Assembly (NCBI GenBank): GCA_038321755.1
Contig: JBBQFJ010000003.1
Coordinates: forward strand, 1 to 54,577
Source of the DNA: JALHSW01 sp038321755
GTDB taxonomy: Bacteria; Actinomycetota; Acidimicrobiia; IMCC26256; PALSA-555
Direction of reading: 5' to 3'
DNA: 54,577 nucleotides
Of the stretch, positions 1-8,108 are shown in pieces. Numbering within the stretch: position 1 is the first letter of the stretch; the number at the start of each line of letters is the position of its first letter. Below the pieces are notes generated by a model. The model did not search any database, was not told where the DNA came from, and saw only the letters and a program-made list of their open reading frames with translations. Position numbers and translations under genes: made by a program.

Positions 1-108
1 CGTTCCACCGTCGTCCCCGCCCGAGCAGGCCGCCAGCAGCAGCGTCGCCCCCGACCCGACGAGGAAGCCGCGTCGCGTCAGTTCACCACTCGTTTGCCCC
101 CCGTTCAC
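1..108 (-). CDS. Tat-type lipoprotein, N-terminal fragment
   Basis: Only the first 36 codons are inside the window, read from a GTG at 108 towards base 1. The N-terminus has a twin-arginine motif (TRRGFLVG, residues 11-18), a short hydrophobic stretch and a lipobox LLAAC with the lipidated Cys at residue 28. A Ser/Gly/Asp-rich linker follows. This indicates export through the Tat pathway and anchoring as a lipoprotein, typical of actinobacterial substrate-binding or redox proteins. The mature domain lies outside the window, so the function cannot be named. It lies downstream of fadA6 on the same strand, separated by a hairpin. Confidence 0.7.
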   Translation of the reverse strand, partial: MNGGQTSGELTRRGFLVGSGATLLLAACSGGDDGGT

Positions 109-152
109 CCGCCGAGCTTGGCAGGTGCTAGGAGGGCACGCGGGGCTGCCCC

Positions 153-201
153 GAAATTGCGTTACTTCTCGTCGTCCAGCAACGACAAGTAACGCAATTT
201 C
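153..201 (-). terminator. 15-bp perfect inverted repeat after fadA6
   Basis: The arms at 153-167 (GAAATTGCGTTACTT) and 187-201 are exact reverse complements with a 19-nt loop, and the loop can form a further short stem (GTCGT/ACGAC). The right arm overlaps the fadA6 stop codon at 200-202, so the hairpin sits directly at the 3' end of that gene. There is no clear T tract, and the arms are A+T-richer than the surroundings. A transcription terminator or mRNA-stabilising hairpin is the likeliest role; an operator for the lipoprotein gene that starts 45 nt further on is the alternative. Confidence 0.6.
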
Positions 202-1351
202 ACAGGCGTTCGATGATGGTGACGTTGGCTTGGCCGCCGCCCTCGCACATCGTCTGCAGGCCGTAGCGGCCGCCGGTGCGCTCGAGCTCGTTCAACATCG
301 TCGTCATGAGGCGAGTCCCGGTCGCACCGAGCGGGTGCCCGAGCGCGATTCCGCCACCGTTCACGTTCACCTTCGCGAGGTCGGCGCCCGTCTCCTGCTG
401 CCACGCGAGCACCACGGAGGCGAATGCTTCGTTGATCTCGACGAGATCGATGTCGTCCAGCGACATGCCCGTCTTCTCGAGCGCGTACGCCGTCGCCGGG
501 ATCGGCGCGCTGAGCATGTAGATCGGACTATCGCCGCGCACCGACAGGTGGTGGATGCGCGCACGCGGGGTGACGCCGTGGTCCTGCACCGCCCGCTCCG
601 ACATGATGAGCATGCCGCTCGCGCCGTCGGAGATCTGCGACGCGACGGCCGCGGTCAGCCGACCGCCTTCCTCGAGGGTCGGGAGCTGCGCCATCTTCTC
701 GAGTGACGTGCCGCGTCGCGGACCCTCGTCAGCGGTCACTCCCTCGAGCGGAGCGATCTCGGGATCGAAGCGACCTTCGTCCTGCGCGCGGATCGCCCGC
801 TCGTGGCTCTCGAGCGAGAACGCCTCCATGTCCTCACGCGAGATGTTCCACTTCTCGGCGATCATCTCCGCGCCACGGAACTGGGAGACCTCCTGGTCTC
901 CGTAGCGCGCGACCCAACCTTTCGAGCCGGAGAACGGGTCGGTGAACCCGAACTGCTCGGCCGCGGTCATCGCCGCGGCGATCGGGATCTGGCTCATGTT
1001 CTGGACGCCACCCGCGAGGATGACGTCGTTGGTGCCGCTCATCACGGCTTGTGCTGCGAAGTGCACCGCCTGCTGGGACGAGCCACACTGCCGGTCGATC
1101 GTCGTGCCCGGCACGTCCTCGGGGTACCCAGCCGCGAGCCAGCAGGTGCGCGCGATGTCGCCGGCTTGGGGACCGATCTGGTCGACACACCCGAAGAAGA
1201 CGTCCTCGACGATCGCCGGGTCGATGCCGGTGCGCTCGACGAGCGAGGTGATCACGTGGGCACCGAGGTCGGCCGGGTGCACCTGGGCCAAGCCGCCGCC
1301 TCGCTTCCCGACCGGCGTGCGGATCGCATCGACGATGTATGCCTCGGGCAT
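200..1351 (-). CDS. fadA6: Acetyl-CoA acetyltransferase, FadA6-like thiolase
   Basis: A 383-residue thiolase. The visible catalytic residues are the nucleophilic Cys89 (RQCGSSQQA), His339 (ALGHPLGATG) and Cys369 (CEGGGQAN). The opening EAYIVDAIRTPVGKRGG closely matches mycobacterial FadA6. In the KstR2 pathway FadA6 thiolytically removes acetyl-CoA from the ring-opened keto-acyl-CoA made by IpdAB (MeDODA-CoA to MOODA-CoA). The ATG at 1351 is preceded by AAGGAG; a longer in-frame extension lacks thiolase similarity and was not used. It is the last gene of a minus-strand run with two acyl-CoA dehydrogenases. The family is certain; the exact substrate is inferred from neighbours. Confidence 0.88.
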   Translation of the reverse strand: MPEAYIVDAIRTPVGKRGGGLAQVHPADLGAHVITSLVERTGIDPAIVEDVFFGCVDQIGPQAGDIARTCWLAAGYPEDVPGTTIDRQCGSSQQAVHFAAQAVMSGTNDVILAGGVQNMSQIPIAAAMTAAEQFGFTDPFSGSKGWVARYGDQEVSQFRGAEMIAEKWNISREDMEAFSLESHERAIRAQDEGRFDPEIAPLEGVTADEGPRRGTSLEKMAQLPTLEEGGRLTAAVASQISDGASGMLIMSERAVQDHGVTPRARIHHLSVRGDSPIYMLSAPIPATAYALEKTGMSLDDIDLVEINEAFASVVLAWQQETGADLAKVNVNGGGIALGHPLGATGTRLMTTMLNELERTGGRYGLQTMCEGGGQANVTIIERL

Positions 1352-1373
1352 GGGTGATCTCCTTCTCAGCTCT

Positions 1374-2345
1374 TCACAGGATCGCACGTCCCACGCGGTC
1401 CCGGTGCATGGCGGCATCGCCCCAGGCCGCAGCCAACGCCCACGCCCGCTTCATGAAGAGGTGCAGGTCGTATTCGAAGGAGTAGCCGATCGCCCCGTGG
1501 CACTGGAGTGCCTGCTTCGCGGTGAGCGCTGCGGCGTCAGACGCGGTCGCCTTGGCCATCGACACGTGCACCGCAGCCTCCGGGTCACCCGTCGCGAGCG
1601 ACCACGCCGCTCGGTACACGAGGGGCCGTGCGAACTCGAGCGCGATGCGAGCGTCCGCGAGGTGGTGCTTGACCGCCTGGAAGCTGCCGATGGGGACGCC
1701 GAACTGACGCCGTTCCGTGGCGTACTCGACGGTCAGGTCGAGCATCCGGCGCGCCAGCCCGATGAGTTGCGCCGCGGTGCCGAGGGCACCTCGATCGAAC
1801 GCAGCGGCCGCGTCGGCCCCCGTGGCCACCGCCGCGCCCGGCGAGGGATCCCACTGGACGCGCGCGAGGTGCCGCGCACCGTCGACCGACTCCGTCGGCG
1901 TCAGCACGACCGCGGAGCAAGGAACGAGGAACCACTCACTGTCGTGCACGAGGAGCAGCTGGTCGGCACGATCCGCGTAGGGAACCGTCGGTTCGTGCAA
2001 GAACGGCGCCGTGATCGTCTCGTCGCCACCGAGGAACGGCGACGGATCGGTGAGCAGCGGCATTGCAACGGCTGCGTGCTCGACGATCGGTTCGGGCAGC
2101 GCCACGTACCCCGTCTCTTCCAGGAGGAGCACCAGGTCGACGTCGGTCAGTCCGAGTCCCCCGGCCGACTCCGCGACAAGCACTCCGAACACGCCCATCT
2201 CTCCGAGCGCTGCCCACGCGCCGCCGACACGACCGGAGTGCGGGGCCCACGCGTCGCGTACGACCGACGGCGGACACTCCTTCGCGAGGAGATCCCGCAC
2301 CGCGTCGCGGAACGCGAGCTGGTCGTCGGAGAACGCGAAGCGCAT
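1374..2345 (-). CDS. Acyl-CoA dehydrogenase, short subunit (FadE32-like)
   Basis: A 323-residue acyl-CoA dehydrogenase, shorter than the usual 380-400. The C-terminal half carries ACAD hallmarks (RRQFGVPIGSFQAVKHHLAD, then QCHGAIGYSFEYDLHLF). The length and its position beside a 379-residue partner match the FadE31/FadE32 pair, in which two unlike subunits form an alpha2-beta2 flavoenzyme dehydrogenating late steroid-ring intermediates such as MOODA-CoA. The ATG lies 2 nt after the stop of the upstream dehydrogenase, so translation is probably coupled. FadE33 is an equally possible counterpart, so no symbol is given. Confidence 0.82.
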   Translation of the reverse strand: MRFAFSDDQLAFRDAVRDLLAKECPPSVVRDAWAPHSGRVGGAWAALGEMGVFGVLVAESAGGLGLTDVDLVLLLEETGYVALPEPIVEHAAVAMPLLTDPSPFLGGDETITAPFLHEPTVPYADRADQLLLVHDSEWFLVPCSAVVLTPTESVDGARHLARVQWDPSPGAAVATGADAAAAFDRGALGTAAQLIGLARRMLDLTVEYATERRQFGVPIGSFQAVKHHLADARIALEFARPLVYRAAWSLATGDPEAAVHVSMAKATASDAAALTAKQALQCHGAIGYSFEYDLHLFMKRAWALAAAWGDAAMHRDRVGRAIL

Positions 2346-2347
2346 CG

Positions 2348-3487
2348 CTACTTCCTCGGGAGCCCGAGCACGCGCTCGGCGATGACATTGCGCTGGATCT
2401 CGTTCGTCCCCGCGTAGATCGGACCGGAGAGCGCGAACTGGAAGCCCTTCATCCACCCGCTCTCGTCGCCCTCGGCGTCGGTGCCGAGCAGCTCGAGCGC
2501 GGTCTCGTGCAGCCGCACGTCGAGCTCCGACCAGAACACCTTCGTCATGCTCGACTCGGCCCCGAGGTTCTCGCCGTCGGTCATCCGCGTCACGGTTTGG
2601 AACGTCTGCCAGCGGTAGGCCTCGGCATCGATCCACGCCTTGACGATCTGGTCGCGCACTTGCGCCGTGTCGTCCGACCCGCGCTCGCGGTGCAGCGCGA
2701 GCAGTCGCTGCGCGGTTGCCATGAAGCGACCAGGGCTCCGCAGGGTGAGGCCGCGCTCGGCGCTCGTCGTCGCCATGGCGACGCCCCAGCCCTGATCGAC
2801 GTCGCCGAGCACCGCGTCGTCGGCCACGAACACGTCGTCGAGGAACACCTCCGCGAACCCCTCGTCGCCGTCCAGACGACCGAAGCCGCGCACGGCGATC
2901 CCCGCCGCGTCGAGCGGCACGAGGAAGTACGTGAGCCCGCGGTGGCGCTCGGCCTCGGGATCCGAGCGGAACAGGCCGAAGAGGTGGGTACAGAACGCGC
3001 CGCGGGTCGTCCACGTCTTCTGACCCGAGAGCCGCCACCCGCCGCCGGCCTCGTCCCGCACGGCCTTGCTCTGGATCCCGGCGAGATCACTCCCGGCGTT
3101 CGGTTCCGACCAGCCCTGGCACCACAGGTCCTCGGCACCCGCCATGCGGGGCAGGATCCGATCCTGCTGCTCCTTCGTACCGAACGCGAACACCGTCGGC
3201 GCGAGGAGGAAGATGCCGTTCTGGGTGACCCGCTGCGGTCCGCCCGCGGCGTAGTACTCCTCCTCGAAGATGAGCCACTCCATCGGGGTCGCGCCACGCC
3301 CGCCGTACTCCTCGGGCCACGACACGACCGCCCAGCCGGCGTCGAAGAGCGCTCGCTCCCACTCGAGGTGGAGCGCGAAGCCCTCGCGTGTGTCACCCGA
3401 CGGCAGGCCCCGGGGGACGTTCGCCCCGAGCCAGGCCCGACACTCGGCGCGGAACCGCGCTTCGTCGGAGGTGAAGGTCAGATCCAC
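2348..3487 (-). CDS. fadE31: Acyl-CoA dehydrogenase, FadE31-like large subunit
   Basis: A 379-residue FAD-dependent acyl-CoA dehydrogenase. It shows the FAD/substrate segment WCQGWSEPNAGSDLAG, GQKTWTT, and the C-terminal YAGTNEIQRNVIAERVLGLPR. Stretches such as ERGLTLRSPGRF and ENLGAESSMTKVFWSELDV closely resemble mycobacterial FadE31. It probably pairs with the 323-residue protein encoded 2 nt downstream. The start is a GTG at 3487 beginning MDLTF, as is usual in this family. It is the second visible gene of a run headed by a small SnoaL-like gene 47 nt upstream. The role in HIP-ring beta-oxidation is inferred from similarity and from fadA6, ipdC and ipdAB nearby. Confidence 0.85.
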   Translation of the reverse strand: MDLTFTSDEARFRAECRAWLGANVPRGLPSGDTREGFALHLEWERALFDAGWAVVSWPEEYGGRGATPMEWLIFEEEYYAAGGPQRVTQNGIFLLAPTVFAFGTKEQQDRILPRMAGAEDLWCQGWSEPNAGSDLAGIQSKAVRDEAGGGWRLSGQKTWTTRGAFCTHLFGLFRSDPEAERHRGLTYFLVPLDAAGIAVRGFGRLDGDEGFAEVFLDDVFVADDAVLGDVDQGWGVAMATTSAERGLTLRSPGRFMATAQRLLALHRERGSDDTAQVRDQIVKAWIDAEAYRWQTFQTVTRMTDGENLGAESSMTKVFWSELDVRLHETALELLGTDAEGDESGWMKGFQFALSGPIYAGTNEIQRNVIAERVLGLPRK

Positions 3488-3534
3488 GGGCGGCGACGCT
3501 ACCCGCTCACCCGCTCCACCCCGTTCTTCAGGGC

Positions 3535-3930
3535 TCAGGCGTCGCCGCGGGCGGCCTTCGCGAGGGCGACGGGGTCCTGGTAGTACTCGCGCCACCAGGT
3601 GATCGTGCCGTCGCGGAGCTCGCACGCACTCATCCCCCGCCACTCGACGCGGCCACCGTCGGAGCGGCGTTCGACGGCGATCGTCCAGTCGGCGAGTACG
3701 ACATCGCCGTCGACGGCCAGGTGGTGGAACTCGAAGGCGACGGGCTTGGCCCACTGGAACGACCTGCGGCTCATGGGCTCGTACTCGGCGTGCCCCCGGA
3801 CGGTGCGTCCCGGCGTCTCGAGGACGATGTCCTCTGCGAAGCACCCGAGATAGGCGTCGAGGTCCTCCGCGAGCCAGGCCTGACGTCGTCGTTCGAACAC
3901 GGCCCGGGCATCGTCGATCGTCAACGTCAT
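3535..3930 (-). CDS. SnoaL-like/NTF2-fold protein
   Basis: A 131-residue protein of the SnoaL/NTF2-like fold: an N-terminal helix (ARAVFERRRQAWLAEDLDAYLGCFAED), then beta strands rich in paired acidic and aromatic residues and a tail with ITWWREYYQDP. Family members are small cone-shaped enzymes or binding proteins, including ketosteroid isomerases, cyclases and epoxide hydrolases. In a steroid-catabolic cluster an isomerase or hydratase role is tempting, but no catalytic residue can be assigned. The ATG at 3930 was preferred over one nine codons upstream because the fold begins here; neither has a strong ribosome site. Confidence 0.72.
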   Translation of the reverse strand: MTLTIDDARAVFERRRQAWLAEDLDAYLGCFAEDIVLETPGRTVRGHAEYEPMSRRSFQWAKPVAFEFHHLAVDGDVVLADWTIAVERRSDGGRVEWRGMSACELRDGTITWWREYYQDPVALAKAARGDA

Positions 3931-4085
3931 GGCGGCATGCTGGCACGCTCGCAACACCTCTGCCGCTCCCGGGAACAGAGCCGACCGCCGCGGCGTTCTA
4001 CGTCATATGACCATCGCACTGGGAGCCCTCGTGATCGCCGTGGCCGGCGCAATCGCCGCGGCGGCGCTGGACCGACCGGAGCGCC

Positions 4086-5282
4086 TCACTCCCGCGCGAG
4101 TGGGCCGCGCGACGAAGCCACCCCGAGCGCGGCGTACGTCGCCGCGATGAGTCCCTCGCCGCGGGCGTCGAGCTCCGACATCGACAGCTGCATCTGATTC
4201 ATCACGTACGAGCAGGCGAGCCCACGATCGGGATCGCAGAACGCGATCGCGCCACCCGCGCCTGAGTGCCCGAACGCAGCTCGGCCCGCACTGGGTCCGA
4301 GCGTCGGCGGCAGCGCGAAACCCAGACCGAAGCTCAACGGCTGTCCGATCACGCAGTCCTTCCCGCTCGACTGGATCTCGGTCGCACTCGCGAGGGAGCC
4401 GTCGGACAGGAGCCGCACACCGTCGACCTCACCCATGCACGCCGCGTACATGCGCGCGAGCGACCGCGCGTCGGAGTGCCCGTTCGACGACGGCATCTGC
4501 GCGCCGCGCAACAGCCGGCTGTTCCAGCGGTCGTCGTAGCGGAACAGGTCGGACGGCCCGCCCATCACCCGACCGAGCAGCGTCGACCGGTCACTCAGCA
4601 CCTGCTCGATGAGGCGCGCGACCTCGGGATCAGCTTGTGGTGCCGGGAGGATCGGCGCGACCCGCGCGTCCTCCGACGCCGGCAGGCCGATCGTGAAGTC
4701 GAGCCCGAGGGGTGTAGAGATCTCGCGAGCGACGTACTCGCCGGGCATCAGGCCGCTCACCCGTCGGATGAGCTCTCCCACCATCCACCCGTAGGTCCGC
4801 GCGTGGTAGCCGTGCTTCGTGCCGGGCTCCCAGTTGGGCGTCTGCGCCGCAATCGCGTCGATCACCGGATCCCAGGCCGCCACGTCCTCCATCGTGAGCT
4901 CGGCGTCGATCGCCGCCAGGCCGGCCCGGTGCGACAAGACCCATCGAACCGGGATCTCGCCCTTCCCCGCAGCGGCGAACTCCGGCCAGTAGGTGGCGAC
5001 GGGCGCGTCGGGATCGAGCAGCCCGCGCTCGATGAGCTGGTTCGCGGCGACGGCCGTCACGCCCTTGGTGCAGGAGTAGACGATGACGATCGTGTCCTGC
5101 GACCACGGAGTCGCAGTGTCGCGATCCGCGACCCCACCCCAGATGTCGACGACCGGCTCGCCGTCGAGGTACGCGCAGTACGCCGCGCCGACCTCACCCC
5201 GCTCGAGGAGGTTGACCGCGAACGCGTCGACGACCGGTTCGAACCCGTCGACCACCTCGCCGTGCACCTCGACCGCGGTCAC
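4086..5282 (-). CDS. Serine beta-lactamase-fold esterase (EstB/class C type)
   Basis: A 398-residue serine hydrolase of the beta-lactamase/EstB family. The first motif SxxK is SCTKG, the Tyr motif appears as TYGWMVG, and a KTG-box substitute HSG occurs in FGHSGAGG. No signal peptide is seen, so it is probably cytoplasmic and more likely an esterase or CoA-ester/lactone hydrolase than a true beta-lactamase. The GTG start at 5282 overlaps the stop of ipdC in a GTGA arrangement, so the two are translationally coupled. That argues for a steroid- or lipid-linked role, possibly hydrolysis of a lactone or ester intermediate. Confidence 0.82.
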   Translation of the reverse strand: MTAVEVHGEVVDGFEPVVDAFAVNLLERGEVGAAYCAYLDGEPVVDIWGGVADRDTATPWSQDTIVIVYSCTKGVTAVAANQLIERGLLDPDAPVATYWPEFAAAGKGEIPVRWVLSHRAGLAAIDAELTMEDVAAWDPVIDAIAAQTPNWEPGTKHGYHARTYGWMVGELIRRVSGLMPGEYVAREISTPLGLDFTIGLPASEDARVAPILPAPQADPEVARLIEQVLSDRSTLLGRVMGGPSDLFRYDDRWNSRLLRGAQMPSSNGHSDARSLARMYAACMGEVDGVRLLSDGSLASATEIQSSGKDCVIGQPLSFGLGFALPPTLGPSAGRAAFGHSGAGGAIAFCDPDRGLACSYVMNQMQLSMSELDARGEGLIAATYAALGVASSRGPLARE

Positions 5283-6334
5283 GCGCCCAGCCGGTCGAGC
5301 GCCACCTCGGCCTCCGCGATGATCCGGTCGAGGAGCTCGGCCACCGTCGGGAGATCGTCGATCACACCGACGACCTGTCCACTCGCCATGACCCCGAGGT
5401 CCGGACGGCCGTCGACCATCGCGGCCTTCAGGAGCATCGGCGTGTTCGCCGCCATGACCACCTGGCTCCACGAGAGGTCTTGTGACTTCCGCATGGCCCG
5501 ACCCTCACGGAGCATGTTCGACCAGGAGATGCCCGAGAGCTTCTTGAACTTCATTGCGTTGCGCACGGCCCGCGGCATGCTCGTCAGTGCGCTGCCTTGG
5601 TCGAGGTGCTCGGTGAAGTCGGTGCGCAGCACGCGGTGCGGAACCCCGTCGACCTGGGTCGTCACGAGCGTGTCCGTGACGGACTTGCCCAGGTACACCT
5701 GCTTCACCGCTTCGCCGACCGAGCTGTCCTGCGTGAGCAGGAACCGCGTGCCCATCGCGATGCCGGCCGCTCCGTAGGCGAGCGCGGCGACAAGACCGCG
5801 TCCGTCGAAGAACCCACCCGCCGCGATGACCGGGAGGTCGACGGCGTCGACCACCTGAGGGAGGAGCAACGTCGTCGGCACCGACCCCGTGTGCCCACCG
5901 CCCTCGCCACCCTGCACGAGCACGGCGTCGACACCCCACGCCGCGACCTTCTCCGCATGACGTCGCGCCCCGATCGACGGAATCACCACCACCCCCGCGT
6001 CCTTGAGGCGCTTGATGAGTGCTTCCTTGGGTGCGAGTGCGAACGACGCGACCTTCACACCTTCCTTGATCAGGAGGTCGCACCGCTCGGCCGCGTCGGG
6101 AGCGTCCGCACGGAGGTTGACGCCGAAGGACTTGTCGGTCTTCTCCTTCGTCTCGCGCACCGCGACCACCAGCTCGTCGTAGTCCATGGTCCCGGCAGCG
6201 AGGATCCCGAGCCCACCCGCGTTCGACGTCGCCGCGGCCAGGCGCGGACCGGCGACCCAACCCATTCCGGTCTGCACGATCGGCTTCTCGATGTTGCAGA
6301 GCTCGCAGAGCTCGGTGCGCAACGTGGGATGCAC
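5279..6334 (-). CDS. ipdC: Nitronate monooxygenase-family oxidoreductase IpdC
   Basis: A 351-residue FMN TIM-barrel protein of the 2-nitropropane dioxygenase family. QTGMGWVAG near the N-terminus, VNLRADAPDA, VVIPSIGA, VQGGEGGGHTG, VIAAGGFFDGRG and MGTRFLLT match mycobacterial IpdC almost motif for motif. IpdC takes part in oxidising hydroxylated bicyclic CoA esters (HIP/HIC series) before EchA20 and IpdAB open the rings. Its ATG lies 27 nt after the ipdB stop on the same strand, and its stop overlaps the esterase gene. Among the most secure assignments here. Confidence 0.9.
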   Translation of the reverse strand: MHPTLRTELCELCNIEKPIVQTGMGWVAGPRLAAATSNAGGLGILAAGTMDYDELVVAVRETKEKTDKSFGVNLRADAPDAAERCDLLIKEGVKVASFALAPKEALIKRLKDAGVVVIPSIGARRHAEKVAAWGVDAVLVQGGEGGGHTGSVPTTLLLPQVVDAVDLPVIAAGGFFDGRGLVAALAYGAAGIAMGTRFLLTQDSSVGEAVKQVYLGKSVTDTLVTTQVDGVPHRVLRTDFTEHLDQGSALTSMPRAVRNAMKFKKLSGISWSNMLREGRAMRKSQDLSWSQVVMAANTPMLLKAAMVDGRPDLGVMASGQVVGVIDDLPTVAELLDRIIAEAEVALDRLGA

Positions 6335-6361
6335 GTCAGACCCGCATCGCGCCGTGGCCGG

Positions 6362-7129
6362 TCATCCGGCCGAGACCTCGCGTTCGCGCAGACCGTTCGG
6401 GTCGAGCACCTCTCGGATGAGCCGCAGGTCTTCGTCGGACGGTGCGCGGCTCTCCGGGACGTCTTCGGGCACGACGAGCTCGAACCCAGTCGCTTCGACG
6501 ATCTGCTCGACGCTGACGCCCGGGTGGACCGATCGGATCCGCATCGCGTGATCAGGCGTCTCGAAGTCGAACACCCCGAGATTCGAGATCACCCGCCGGA
6601 TCTCGTGGAACTCCGACGCCGCGGGACCGGCGGCAGCCGCTCGGTCGTACCCCACGCCCGAGACGCAGTCGACCGCCTCGACGAACACGCGCGGGCCGTG
6701 GGCCGCCACGAAATAGCTCGTCGGGTTGTTGACCGTGTTCCCCGGCGCGCCGCGCACCCCGAGGAGCTGGGCCTTCGGCCTCGCCCAGGGTCCGATGCAC
6801 GCGATGTTCTGGTTGCCGAACCGGTCGACCTGCGTCGCACCCATCATCACGTGGCGACGACCCGACCAGACGATGTCGAACATCTTCCCGAACGGCAGCC
6901 ACGCCTCGGCGACGCGCGGTACGTCCGGGCCGGCGCCGGCCGGCAACGGCGCGCCGAGCTGCACGGCGTCGCCGTCGGAGTAGACCAAGTCGGGCTCGAA
7001 GGTCAGCGCCGCGAGTCGGGCCCCGATGGTGGGGATCGTCCCGATCGGGCTGGCCAGGATCTCGCCGTCACCGCGCCACGCCTCGGCGCAGGCGATCACG
7101 CAGATGTCGGCCAGCGACGGGGCGCTCAT
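6362..7129 (-). CDS. ipdB: IpdB, CoA-transferase-like ring-cleaving hydrolase subunit
   Basis: A 255-residue class I CoA-transferase beta-type subunit. It shows GTIPTIGARLA, SDGDAVQLGAP, a strongly basic HVMMGATQVDRFGNQN and a C-terminal IRSVHPGVSVEQIVEATGFEL as in this fold. With IpdA it forms the hydrolase that opens the last steroid ring of COCHEA-CoA in mycobacteria and rhodococci; despite its fold, IpdAB acts as a hydrolase rather than a transferase. The ATG at 7129 overlaps the ipdA stop in an ATGA arrangement, consistent with co-translation of the two subunits. Confidence 0.9.
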   Translation of the reverse strand: MSAPSLADICVIACAEAWRGDGEILASPIGTIPTIGARLAALTFEPDLVYSDGDAVQLGAPLPAGAGPDVPRVAEAWLPFGKMFDIVWSGRRHVMMGATQVDRFGNQNIACIGPWARPKAQLLGVRGAPGNTVNNPTSYFVAAHGPRVFVEAVDCVSGVGYDRAAAAGPAASEFHEIRRVISNLGVFDFETPDHAMRIRSVHPGVSVEQIVEATGFELVVPEDVPESRAPSDEDLRLIREVLDPNGLREREVSAG

Positions 7130-8004
7130 GCCGACACCGCCGCTGCGTTCTGGCCCTCGAGCGACGCCTGCGCGAGTCGCCGGTAGTCCGACTCCGGGAT
7201 GTCGATGTACTTGGCGCGGAACGCCGCCCACGTGTCCGCATCCTTCGCGGTTGCGGCGTACTCCTTCTGGAGCTGCTCGTCGCGCTGGTAGTCGGGCACA
7301 CAATGGGTGAAGTGCGCGCCCAGCGGCGCTTCGACCACGCCGGCGGTGAAGATCCTGCTCACCCGGATCGACTCGAGCGGACCCTCGTCGAGAAACGCCG
7401 AGGGGGCGATGACCTTCTCGCAGGAGACGAACGTGCGCTCGGCCGCCATCGAGAACAGATCGTCGAAGTACCAGTCGGGGCCGAGGTACTGCGCGTCGCC
7501 CCGCTCGTCGGCGCGGTTCGCGTGGAGGAGCGCGACATCGAGGTTGAGCGCGGGCATCGCGACGAGCTCCTGCCCGTCATACGGCGAGACCACGGTCTTC
7601 ATGTCGGCGTTCACCTCCATGATCGCGGAGCCGAGCCCTGCCCGGCACGGGAGGAACGACACCCGCCATGCGGCGGCGCGCAGGCCCAGCTGGAGCATGC
7701 CTTCGTCGAGCTCCATCGCCTCGATGGTGCCGTTCTGACGAGCGGCGCGGAAGTGTGGCTCCAGCGGGATCGAGTCGAGCGACACGAACCCGTACGTGAC
7801 CTTCTTGGCCTTGCCCGCCGCGCACAGCATGCCGACATCGGGGCCGCCGTAACTGACGATGGTGAGGTCCCGGAGATCTGAGCGGAGGATCGCCCGCACG
7901 ATCGACATCGGCTTGCGGCGCGAGCCCCAGCCTCCGATGCCGATCGTCATACCGTCGCGTAGCTCGGCGACGACGTCCTCTTCGGTGCAGCGCTTGTCGG
8001 TCAC
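7126..8004 (-). CDS. ipdA: IpdA, CoA-transferase-like ring-cleaving hydrolase subunit
   Basis: A 292-residue CoA-transferase alpha-type subunit. DGMTIGIGGWGSRRKPM near the N-terminus, VSYGGPDVGMLC, YGFVSLDSIP and VVEAPLGAHFTHCVPDY match mycobacterial IpdA. It forms the IpdAB hydrolase with the overlapping downstream gene. The GTG at 8004 is chosen because it begins the conserved TDKR segment and has GGAAAG a few bases upstream; the in-frame extension to 8085 is unlike the family. It heads the ipdA-ipdB-ipdC-esterase run and is divergent from an F420 oxidoreductase gene; the palindrome at 8052-8066 lies between. Confidence 0.9.
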   Translation of the reverse strand: MTDKRCTEEDVVAELRDGMTIGIGGWGSRRKPMSIVRAILRSDLRDLTIVSYGGPDVGMLCAAGKAKKVTYGFVSLDSIPLEPHFRAARQNGTIEAMELDEGMLQLGLRAAAWRVSFLPCRAGLGSAIMEVNADMKTVVSPYDGQELVAMPALNLDVALLHANRADERGDAQYLGPDWYFDDLFSMAAERTFVSCEKVIAPSAFLDEGPLESIRVSRIFTAGVVEAPLGAHFTHCVPDYQRDEQLQKEYAATAKDADTWAAFRAKYIDIPESDYRRLAQASLEGQNAAAVSA

Positions 8005-8051
8005 GTCCAGCTTTCCGGTACGAGGGTGCAGGAAGAGCCGCCGCAGGCTAT

Positions 8052-8066
8052 CTGACACTGCGTCAG
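8052..8066. promoter_or_regulatory. Candidate operator CTGACAC-type palindrome (site A)
   Basis: CTGACACTGCGTCAG has 5-bp inverted arms CTGAC/GTCAG around a 5-nt centre. It lies in the 104-nt divergent region between ipdA (starts at 8004) and the F420 oxidoreductase gene (starts at 8109). Related sequences precede echA20 and the alcohol dehydrogenase gene. The size and symmetry suit a TetR-type regulator, but no regulator gene is in the window and the motif does not match the KstR2 box. Confidence 0.4.
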
Positions 8067-8108
8067 GTGCCCCGGGCCACCGCACCCCCGTCCACTACCG
8101 TGCCGCCC

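Noticed and set aside
4007..4150. A 47-codon frame beginning MTIALGALVIAVAGAIAAAALD that could be a small membrane protein
   Set aside because: It has no ribosome site, its second half is antisense to the esterase gene 3' end, and Ala/Val-rich runs arise easily by chance in this composition.
8005..8108. A KstR2-type operator (CAAG..CTTG) in the ipdA divergent region
   Set aside because: No such half-sites were found; the only palindrome is CTGACACTGCGTCAG, which does not fit the KstR2 consensus.
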